A stretch of DNA of 64,000 nucleotides from Conus ventricosus. Its lineage: Eukaryota; Mollusca; Gastropoda; Neogastropoda; Conidae. Positions 57,822 through 64,000 of this stretch are shown here, one piece after another. Position 1 is the stretch's first letter, and each line of letters opens with the position of its first letter. Both the position numbers and the translations under genes were made by a program. The stretch spans positions 20,772,466 through 20,836,465 of the forward strand of contig CM031601.1 in NCBI GenBank assembly GCA_018398815.1. Direction: 5' to 3'. The notes under the pieces were generated by a model. It saw nothing but the letters and a program-made list of their open reading frames with translations, was not told where the DNA came from and did no database searches.

Positions 57822-58017
57822 CAGACAGACAGAGATTGCCCACAGCACAAACTGACCACGGCAGCATCCACTGTGAGGTCGTGGTCCCAGATGAGGTCGT
57901 AGATGGAGACCATGGCCTGGCATTTGGGTGCCAGACAACGCCACTTCTCCCTGGGCGTCCGTCGACTCTTGAACAGCACTGCTCCTAGTTCGTAGCGGTC
58001 CACGGCCCCTTCCACCA
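45804..58017 (-). CDS. Unrecognised gene, last four exons, minus strand
   Basis: Four exons in order 58017-57857, 53066-52974, 47163-47115, 45943-45804 chain with phases 2 to 0, 0 to 0, 0 to 1, 1 to stop, all GT-AG. Together about 145 codons: [105 protein letters not shown] and a polar tail ending in LLAN. Synonymous positions are GC-rich like the TRPC exons. I do not recognise a domain and assign no function. No membrane segment is visible. Upstream exons must exist beyond 58 kb or among repeats. It converges on the channel gene. Confidence 0.72.
45944..47114 (-). repeat. Last intron of the minus-strand gene
   Basis: Contains (CA)n with AGACA steps (45945-46108), a G-run (46215-46234), dispersed repeat copy 1 (46371-46632), (GA)n (46749-46793), and three copies of a block of about 75 bp at 46800-47045 made of GACAGACAGACG plus GGGAGGAGGGGGTAGG. 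Confidence 0.82.
46371..46632. repeat. Dispersed repeat, copy 1 (about 260 bp)
   Basis: Starts CCACACGCCACTATTAAG and ends CCTTTGCACTCACACCCGTG. It is about 75-80 percent alike to 53122-53362 in the same orientation (by eye), including GAGCCAGCATTTAATG and GATCAAAAGAACAACTC. It lies in the last intron of the minus-strand gene. No coding potential or terminal repeats are obvious; a SINE- or MITE-like family is possible. Confidence 0.7.
47115..47163 (-). CDS. Minus-strand gene, exon c
   Basis: 49 bases, phase 0 to 1, acceptor TGGGGGCAG|GGATTT, donor CTCAGG|GTACGG. Encodes [16 protein letters not shown] plus one base. The next exon supplies exactly the two bases needed, which is the main reason to accept this short exon. 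The other frame ([16 protein letters not shown]) is open too but breaks phase. Confidence 0.6.
47164..50390 (-). repeat. Composite arrays of 44-60 bp, intron between exons b and c
   Basis: 47180-47480: three units of AGCTTTCTTCAATCCTTTAC followed by (CA)n and C-runs, the longest a run of about 50 C at 47222-47271; on the minus strand this array runs into the exon c acceptor. 47480-48400: 44-bp units with CCACCTGAATTCGGCCTTCT. 48400-50390: 46-bp units CCTGAATACAGCCTTCTTCT, ATCAGTCACTCAACACCACC, CACCAC, about 40 copies, with a higher-order pattern at 49240-49620. Confidence 0.9.
50391..51834 (-). other. Intron between exons b and c: plain sequence, CA tracts, hairpin
   Basis: (CA)n at 50690-50790 and 50999-51029, G-rich 51056-51105, the foldback at 51363-51590, A-rich 51600-51705. 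No exon seen in either strand. Confidence 0.6.
51363..51590. repeat. Hairpin (foldback), about 105-bp arms
   Basis: Left arm 51363-51468 (TGTAATTTGAGGGTAAAGTA, then GACCAAAAACAAAAG, GACGTTTCGACTCTTAGAGT) is repeated inverted at 51484-51590 (CTCTGAGAGTCGAAACG, GACCCCC, TTACCCTCAAATTGCATAG). The loop is about 15 bases. The GTCGAAACGT core resembles strings often found near retroposon 3' ends, so two head-to-head copies of a short repeat are one explanation. Confidence 0.85.
51835..52915 (-). repeat. 50-bp minisatellite beginning about 60 nt past exon b's donor
   Basis: Plus-strand unit GAACGAGACATGAAGAAAAT, GGGGCAGCTTACAATATCGG, TATAGGATGA; about 22 copies with 47-53 bp variants. Alternative forms ATGACG/ATGAAG and CTTCC/CTTAC are mixed along the array, which suggests gene-conversion-like shuffling. 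Confidence 0.92.
52974..53066 (-). CDS. Minus-strand gene, exon b
   Basis: 93 bases, phase 0 to 0, acceptor CTTGCCTGTGCAG|GAGATA, donor CGGCAG|GTGACG. Encodes [20 protein letters not shown] and [11 protein letters not shown]. Its acceptor and first 12-15 bases recur, with drift, in the intron array on the upstream side (53.67-55.5 kb), so the exon or its junction is the likely source of that array. Confidence 0.72.
53067..55560 (-). repeat. Array containing copies of exon b's acceptor
   Basis: Old units of about 85-95 bp (53640-54030, 54820-55540) and a younger 46-bp block (54030-54820, unit GAAATGATCTCATACATCAC, ACAAGGGCCACAGACTGCAT, GGGCAG). On the minus strand the units read TTGCCTGCCCAG|GAGATAGCAGC (53750), TTGCCTGTGCAG|GGGATTGCGGC (54835), TTGCCTGCACAG|GAGACAGCGAC (55345), against the real CTTGCCTGTGCAG|GAGATAGCGGC at 53066/53067. 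The dispersed repeat copy 2 and a C/A-run interrupt it near the exon. Confidence 0.85.
53122..53362. repeat. Dispersed repeat, copy 2 (about 240 bp)
   Basis: Direct-orientation relative of 46371-46632, starting CCACACGCCACAATTAG and ending CCCTTTGCACTCACCCGTGA. It lies about 55 bp upstream (minus direction) of exon b and is followed on the plus strand by a C-run and A-run at 53386-53431. Confidence 0.7.
55590..55735. repeat. Two tandem copies of a 73-bp unit
   Basis: CCGTAGACGTAATGAAACTC, GTAAACGTTGCTTTTACACT, TCACATTAAAAGATTCGATG occurs twice with three or four differences. Only two copies: a possible newborn array. Confidence 0.85.
55940..57200. repeat. Decayed minisatellite of about 44 bp
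   Basis: About 25 drifting units such as GTTCTCCTGTAATGCCACTG, GACATCTCTGGAATGTCAT. It lies in the intron between exons a and b of the minus-strand gene. Confidence 0.78.
57205..57836. repeat. (GA)n tracts downstream of exon a's donor
   Basis: (GA)n at 57205-57280 and 57630-57814 with GGAG steps, then ACAG units to 57832; on the minus strand this is (TC)n/(CTGT)n starting about 25 bases past the donor of exon a. 57285-57625 between them is plain. Confidence 0.88.
57857..58017 (-). CDS. Minus-strand gene, exon a
   Basis: 161 bases: acceptor GTGCCCACAG|TGGTGG, donor GCCGTG|GTCAGT. Encodes [44 protein letters not shown] and HDLTVDAAV. The 5' two bases complete a codon from an exon not seen. 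Immediately past the donor the intron becomes a (TC)n tract about 200 bp long. Frame, codon use and both splice sites support a real exon; the product is unknown. Confidence 0.72.
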
Positions 58018-58265
58018 CTGTGGGCACGGGTTCGAATCTTTCTGTGCCTGTGTGGAACACATTTGATTGTTGACGTTTTTGTTTCGTTGTCTTTTCTTCT
58101 TTTTGTTTCCTTTGTTTTGCCGGATATCTTTTTGAGACAGTTTTGTTTCTGTCAGTGATAGCATGTTTTGCCGTGTTCTCAACTAGGCTACTTTATAATT
58201 TATGTTATTTGACTCGTGTGTGAAAATGCGGTCTTTGTCATCCTCCCGATTGTGCTGGCCGTGTG

Positions 58266-58321
<56 letters not shown>

Positions 58322-58351
58322 CGCGCGTGCATGCGTGCGTGCGTGTGTGTG

Positions 58352-58443
<92 letters not shown>

Positions 58444-59624
58444 TGGCAACTGGAACGGCTTAGTGGCGAATCATCTGCGAGCGAGTGCCTTCCTCTGGCG
58501 ATGTCTATATCATGTCCATTCAACACGTGCAGGCCCACACATTGGTCAACACCGATGTCTGTGACATGACACGGGAAAGGCAGTCAGAACTGGGATCATC
58601 ACGAGTCCTGGCAATGAGGCCCATAGATCTTTTAGACCTTTCGTGAAATGATGATCGATGAGGATGGAAATAACAACGGTAGTTCTATGGATGGAATTCG
58701 GCTGTGGTTCCCGTCTTCCTGTTTGAGCCCATAGCACATGACACCCACACAGCTGTGGGTATAAACCGGCCAAGGCGTCTTTTCTCTCTCTCCTTTCCTT
58801 ACATGCATTGTTCTTGTTGTGAATTGGTATGACGCATCGTATTGTTATCCCAACCTCGTAATATAGAATGTCGCATGCTCTGTTTCTTTCATCAGTAGAG
58901 AAGTTGTGTGGATCACTGAAATTTCGTTCTCTTCCCTTTCCCCCCTCATGCATGCTCCCTCCTTCGCCCTCATCTCTCCCATATCCCTCTCCTTCCCCCC
59001 CCCCCCTCCCCCATCCCTGCCTCACCACTATCAACTTCAACCACCACTAACCTCATTCCTCACTATGCACATACGTCCATCATTTGCCCTGATTCACATT
59101 ATAGACTGGCATATTTGACTGGATGTTCTTCGGAGAATCCATACATATTTTCGATTGTATTTTCTCACCTATTTCACAGCTTACTGTTTCTTTTCTTTTA
59201 TCGCAACGTTTTGTTATTACCTGTCATTGTTTTTGTTTATTTTTAAACCGAAAGCAAGATGGCCCCCCCCCCTCCCCCCTCCCACTATCATTTAAGAAAT
59301 CGTTCATTTTTTGTTTTGTTTCTTCACTTCCTCTTTTTGGTCGTCGATTGTTTTTTTTTTCCCCTCGATCTTTAACTTTCTGTAAATAACAAACAAGCAG
59401 GGAAACTCTCACTCCCATGATGAGTTGATTCCGCGCCCATAACACAAAACGAATGCTGCTTACGACACAATATCATCGCCTAGCAGAGATATCAAAACTG
59501 AGCACACAGAACAATGAAACACTGAGATTTCCTTTCTTTCTGTTGTTCGAAGGCAACACAATATAGTATCTTACTTACTTACTTACACACACACAGACAC
59601 ACACATACAAACACACACGCAGAG
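58018..59624. other. Upstream of exon a: (TG)n(GA)n tract, otherwise unassigned
   Basis: Compound (TG)n(GA)n at 58258-58442. 58920-59030 is CT/C-rich and 59260-59285 C-rich; 59570-59624 is TTAC/(CA)n next to the LINE tail. I looked for a further upstream exon of the minus-strand gene here and found none with both splice sites. Confidence 0.55.
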
Positions 59625-60013
59625 ACAATGACAATGACAATGACAATGACATCTTTAATGACAATAGCCTGATTAGCTCTAATGCCATGGAAGTGCAAAA
59701 ATACAGAAAATACTGCAAATATGGCATATAATGCATCAAACCAAGTAAATCAACTATATCACAACCACTATGCGTCCGAAATAGGTCAACGTCAAATAAT
59801 GAAACAAAAACGACAAACATAATGAAACATATATCTAAGGACAAGTACACATTTTAAGAGGAAAGCCTAATTCCACACAGAGCTAGTATTTCCCACCCTA
59901 TGTGTTCGATCAACCGACAAAAATACAAATACATAAATGATGACAACATGGATATCGCTTATATCTTAAGTGACTCATAAAACCTAATAACGTAAAATTA
60001 TCTTAGATTAGGC

Positions 60014-60604
60014 CTAATTCAAAATAGAAAGTCTTTTCTGCCTTAGGTTATATGCGTCGTTAATGAACTTAGCAAGCAATTTAATAGTATCCTCATTTTC
60101 CGTTGAAAGAATACCAACAAGATCATGTCTCATCACATCACGATTACCAAATAAGTCACATGTCACACGTAAACCATCATATTCCTTACATACGAACAAA
60201 AAATGTGCTTCGTCCTCTAGTCCGTCTGAACACAATGGACATACAGCATTTTCAGGAACATCTTTTAAATACCAGCTTCTATTTATAAACAGTCCTAACG
60301 TTCTCATCCTAAATCTTGCTAAGTATCCCCGGTGCCATTTATTTGTTATAATGTTTAGGTATTTTTCAGGCTGAAAGTAATCTTTAAATGAATTATACCA
60401 GGCATATTTACTGTTTTCTGTTATATGTGAGTGCCAGTTTTGTTGATAACAATCAATAAGCCGCTGTTTAAATTCATACAAAAACAGTTTTTCATTTTCC
60501 ACCCCTTGCATCAACCAAATTATGCCAAATCCATTTTCGGTTAAAGCTCTTTTGATATCTGATGCCCAATTATGATGCCCTGTCTCATGTTGTCTAACGA
60601 GCAT
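60014..60604 (-). pseudogene. LINE ORF2 C-terminus with zinc knuckle
   Basis: A 196-codon frame continuing ORF2 after a short scrambled region (60605-60918, where single-base indels split motifs such as EPMLTYGAE). Contains a cysteine-histidine motif C-x2-C-x8-H-x4-C (CPLCSDGLEDEAHFLFVC), a C-terminal zinc knuckle common in APE-type LINEs and probably nucleic-acid binding. Stops at 60014 after RLSILN. Confidence 0.8.
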
Positions 60605-60918
60605 TTCATACGCCTGTTTACATATACGAGTTACTGGTAACCGGGTTAGTTTTAGCCAGTATCTCAGACATTTAACATAGTTCTTATAAGCAACGGGTAT
60701 CTACCTGATTCACCTTTACGACATTTTATTTGAAGAATGTAAAGGTATATTTAAACATCTCTTAATGGCATAAGTGTGAACATTTTCCATATGTTTGTTT
60801 TCCTTTAATCCCCAAATTTTCAGCGCCATACGTCAGCATCGGTTCAATTTGAGAATCAAATAATTTCCAAAACAGAATAATATCAGTGGATCCAAGTCTT
60901 CTCAAAGCACGAAGAATT

Positions 60919-62784
60919 TCAATTACCCCCTTTTTTCCCTTTCCGGGCTGTTTCTGACCATCCTGGTGTCAAACTCAATTTTGTGGTGAAAATCATGCCC
61001 AAGTACTTATATTGGTTTGTAACTCTGACCTCATCTTTACCGTACCACCATATTTCGTTTGCAGATAGATACCCTCCTTTGCGGAAAACGATTATATTAG
61101 TTTTGTCTAAATTTACTGTTAATTGCAATCGATCTGCTTCAGATTTGAACACATTAAGTTGGTTTTGGAGTCCTATTGGAGTATCTGAAAACAAAATAAC
61201 ATCATCGGCGAATAGTAATAAGAATATTTCAACTGCTCCTGGAAGTAACTGTATGCCATGTCTTCCACGTTTAGACAACTCTATAGCAAGTTCATTGATA
61301 AAAAAAGAGAATAATTGTGGACTTAATATGCAGCCTTGTTTTACACCTCTTGGACAAGAGAAATATTTAGAATATAAACATTTGTCGCGAACACAAGCCA
61401 AAACTGTATCATATATTCCTCTTAAAGCCTTGTACAATTTACCGTCAACACCAGATTTTCTTAATATATCCCATAATATATTTCTATTGACGGAATCAAA
61501 CGCCTTACGAAAATCAACAAATGCTACATACAGTTTTGAATTTCTTGAAAGATAACGCTGGACTACTGAATACAATGTGAAAATATGATCGGTTGTACTA
61601 TAATCCCTTCTGAAACCTGCTTGTTGTTCAATAATTTTTTCCTCCCTCTCTGCCCATTGCGTTAATCTTTTATTCAAAATGCTAGTATACATTTTACCCA
61701 GTACACTTGATAATGACACCCCTCTATAATTATCTGGAATATTTATGTTTCCCTTTTTAAACAAGGGTACAATTATTGATTTTGACCACTCAGTTGGGAA
61801 AATTCCACTATGGAAGAGTCTGTTAAACAAATTGATAAGAAATTCTGTAATCAGATTATTAGAATTTTTCAACATCTCATTGATTATACGATCTGGGCCT
61901 GCGCTTTTACCACATTTTAAACTTTTAATACTGTCCTTTACCTCTCTTGTAGTTATTGGATCATTAAATAAAGGTTCTTGAGAATATTTGTCCTCTACAT
62001 CAAATATGTCCTCCTGAGAATCAGAATTATCAAATGAGTTAAAAACACTCTGAAAATGATCGTGCCACTGTTCAACCGATATTTGATTGTAGATAAAAGT
62101 TTTTTTGCTTATTGATCTTATTGTTGACCAAAACAATTTTGGGTTGTTAACAGATGCTTTCAGTTTTACTAATCTATCAAAATCAAATTTCTTCTTTTTA
62201 TCTTTTTTTAATTTATTATAATCTGTTCTAGCCTTTACGTAACTTTGTCTTCGTTCAATAAGGTTTGTTTTAGAACGTCTGTAACTTCTGAGGAGGCCCT
62301 TGACTTGTTTTTTCATTCTTTCACAATTCCTATCAAACCAATCATTAACTTTTTTTGTATACCTCCCAACCACACGAACCATACACGCAGCAGCTCCATA
62401 TAGCGCATTCGAAAAAAGATCAACACATTCATTTACATCAAAATCCAAAAGATTGTTTGCTCGTTCCATGCTCTCTTTAAACGTATTAGATTCCAGTTCC
62501 TCTCTATATATCTGTGCATTTTCCTCACACCACACAACTTTTTCCTCGCCACGCACTGTTGTCTCTCTTTCCACAACACTCTCTCCTTTCTCCCATCGCA
62601 TTTCAACAGGCAAGTGCCAAGAATACAATTGTTCATTAATAAGCATGTCACAGTAACCATGTAGTTCCTCAGACACAATAAAATAATCAATGGTACTGCT
62701 TCCGTGCGGTGAAATATATGTAAAATCGCCATGTGAATCCCTTGACAGCAACCATTTAATATTATTAAACCAGACATGAAACAA
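60919..62784 (-). CDS. LINE reverse transcriptase segment, 621 codons open
   Basis: The longest intact coding stretch of the window. After the end of the endonuclease (STIDYFIVSEEL) and a charged linker it has the RT blocks in order: KCGKSAGPDRIINEMLK, SIIVPLFKKGN, NYRGVSLSSVLGK, AGFRRDYSTTDHIF, VAFVDFRKAFDSVNR (first catalytic Asp), RGVKQGCILSPQLFSFFINE, and LLLFADDVILFSD (FADD box, near residue 525), then KYLGMIFT. The frame is lost in an A/G run at 60930-60945 after the thumb region begins. It copies its own RNA at the nicked target. Confidence 0.9.
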   Translation of the reverse strand: MFHVWFNNIKWLLSRDSHGDFTYISPHGSSTIDYFIVSEELHGYCDMLINEQLYSWHLPVEMRWEKGESVVERETTVRGEEKVVWCEENAQIYREELESNTFKESMERANNLLDFDVNECVDLFSNALYGAAACMVRVVGRYTKKVNDWFDRNCERMKKQVKGLLRSYRRSKTNLIERRQSYVKARTDYNKLKKDKKKKFDFDRLVKLKASVNNPKLFWSTIRSISKKTFIYNQISVEQWHDHFQSVFNSFDNSDSQEDIFDVEDKYSQEPLFNDPITTREVKDSIKSLKCGKSAGPDRIINEMLKNSNNLITEFLINLFNRLFHSGIFPTEWSKSIIVPLFKKGNINIPDNYRGVSLSSVLGKMYTSILNKRLTQWAEREEKIIEQQAGFRRDYSTTDHIFTLYSVVQRYLSRNSKLYVAFVDFRKAFDSVNRNILWDILRKSGVDGKLYKALRGIYDTVLACVRDKCLYSKYFSCPRGVKQGCILSPQLFSFFINELAIELSKRGRHGIQLLPGAVEIFLLLFADDVILFSDTPIGLQNQLNVFKSEADRLQLTVNLDKTNIIVFRKGGYLSANEIWWYGKDEVRVTNQYKYLGMIFTTKLSLTPGWSETARKGKKGGN

Positions 62785-62789
62785 AAGTC

Positions 62790-63410
62790 CAACAGTGATT
62801 TACCAAATTCATTAACAGTTGTATCATTAGAACATCGTAGGAACCTTTCTCCTTCATCATAATCCAGGTTTTCATTAGGGTGTAAATAATCAATCATATT
62901 TTCAATTTTCGGTTGTTCATATCCTGTCCTAGAATTAAGATCGCCACAAAAAATAACATACATATCTTCCTTTTCGAGCAAGTCTGACAGGTGTTCTTCA
63001 AAAATAAGAATGCCATTTTTCATGTCACAGTTATTATAATAAGGACTACCTTCAGGGGGAACATAACCAGCAATGAATAAAACGTCTTTTTCCATATCAA
63101 ATAAACATTTATCCAATTTCAAAACAATCAAATTATCGCACTTTACTCTAACTTGCATAACAAACTGAGAAAAGCAGTCTTTTTACCAGCACCAAAACTC
63201 CACCTGAATTTCTTCCATGCGAAGACAATTTCGTTGCAGGAGCATCATATTTGCATGATCTTGAAACATATTACAGAAATCATATGTACCAACAAAAGTC
63301 TCAGTCAAGCACACGAAATCAAATTCACGAACATAATTAATAAAAGATAAATCATTAATTTTACTCAAAAGGCCCTCGATGTTATAACACAGAAACGTTA
63401 ATCGCGTTGC
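62790..63410 (-). pseudogene. LINE AP-endonuclease domain, frameshifted
   Basis: Nicks target DNA for target-primed reverse transcription. Reads LTFLCYNIEGLLSKINDL, then FDFVCLTETFVG (the catalytic-glutamate motif of APE domains), later VPPEGSPYYN and MYVIFCGDLNSRTG (the GDxN motif). Two frame breaks lie between about 63240 and 63160: HGRNSGGVLVLVK lies in a different frame from its neighbours. A third, near 62755, separates DFCFMSGLIILNG from SRDSHGDFTYISPHGSSTID, which ends the domain. Confidence 0.82.
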
Positions 63411-63428
63411 CGGTTGATCATGCTTGTC

Positions 63429-63986
63429 CTATTTGTCACTGGAGCGTGACCCAGATCGCAACGCTCGCCCATCGTCACTGCCACTACCAGTGGCCGCGGG
63501 AAATGTGCGAGCGTTCACTGACAGGTAACCTTTCAACTCTGTCTGCTGTCTGTCTTTACTACGGTCTGCACGTGTTACCCCCCTCCATCTATTTCCCCCT
63601 CCCCCACCACGCCTGCGCTGTCCCTCACCACGTGAAGCCGAGGTCGATTTCATCCCACCAATCTCCCCCTCTGTCCTTCCCCTTTTGCTGTGAGAAGAAT
63701 GGCTAGGTGGGCGTTGTCCGGGGTCACATGACGCGAGGTTTCCCCACTGCTAATAATAGCGGGAGTTTGTTGATGTGTCCCCTGGCGTTGTTGGCGTGTT
63801 GCCCCTCTCTGCCCCTTGTGTTCCTTCCATCGGTCCGTGTGGGATGTTGTGCGGGTGTGGGTCTGTCATCCGTGCCTGGTCCTTGCCTGGTGCCTGATCG
63901 TTTCTGGGAGGTCGTTTGGGCCCGATCGTCATTACACCTCGCACAAAATAAGCAGAGAGTCCATCCCTTTTTGCCTGTGAAACCAT
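63429..63986 (-). pseudogene. LINE ORF1-like 5' segment
   Basis: From 63986 an open frame starts MVSQAKRDGLSAYFVRGV, is rich in proline, arginine and threonine, and stops at 63750. A second basic, glycine/arginine-rich frame spans 63653-63429. Neither has a recognisable RNA-recognition or zinc-knuckle motif. Position just upstream of the endonuclease suggests the ORF1 end or 5' region of the LINE; it could also be unrelated 5' UTR. Confidence 0.4.
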
Positions 63987-64000
63987 GGCTGCCTGACGTC

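Larger units (their letters stand above)
59625..64000 (-). mobile_element. APE-type LINE, minus strand, running to the window edge
   Basis: A non-LTR retrotransposon read from 64000 down. Order: a basic ORF1-like segment, AP-endonuclease, reverse transcriptase, C-terminal zinc knuckle, a 3' UTR of about 370 bp, and a short tandem tail of TGTCAT units at 59626-59655. Such simple-repeat tails instead of poly(A) occur in several LINE clades. I cannot fix the clade from sequence alone (CR1/Jockey-like is a guess). The element is on the same strand as the unrecognised gene but upstream of its visible exons. Several frame breaks make it non-autonomous if they are real. Confidence 0.88.

Noticed and set aside
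58546..59040. 164-codon minus-strand frame upstream of exon a
   Set aside because: Glycine/glutamate run from a CT-rich tract, then mixed sequence; no donor joining exon a in phase.

Overview
The window is animal nuclear DNA with small exons and long introns, very rich in microsatellites and minisatellites. A Tc1/mariner element, an APE-type LINE, decayed RT sequence and tRNA-derived SINE pieces are present. The repeat style and one SINE-like 3' tail recall gastropod molluscs; that is an inference, and lophotrochozoan is the safer statement. The sequence looks like a lightly polished long-read assembly, because clear exons are broken by single missing bases.

Layout. (1) 1-28.9 kb, plus strand: a TRPC-type cation channel gene whose 5' end lies outside the window. 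Fourteen exons can be chained by splice sites and phase. They cover the last ankyrin segments, the H-x3-C-x-C-x2-C zinc site, S1-S6 with the pore, the TRP box and the calmodulin/IP3-receptor-binding region. Intron 5 holds a 1.54-kb Tc1 element, intron 7 a SINE, and intron 11 RT remnants plus a second SINE-like element. (2) 28.9-45.8 kb: no gene recognised; almost all tandem arrays (60-, 30-, 60- and 34-bp units plus decayed ones). (3) 45.8-58.0 kb, minus strand: the last four exons of a gene whose product I do not recognise; phases agree and it ends in a stop. It converges on the channel gene. (4) 59.6-64.0 kb, minus strand: a LINE with endonuclease, reverse transcriptase and a C-terminal zinc knuckle, broken by frameshifts, running to or past the window edge.

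The most interesting pattern is the relation between introns and their minisatellites. Nearly every intron carries a private array, and several repeat units are copies of the adjoining splice junction. The intron-2 unit contains the end of exon 2 plus a donor. The intron-7 unit contains the exon-8 acceptor plus the head of exon 8 (about 29 decoy acceptors before the real one). In the minus-strand gene an array repeats the acceptor and first codons of its 93-bp exon. Splice junctions therefore seem to have seeded tandem arrays repeatedly and independently in two genes.
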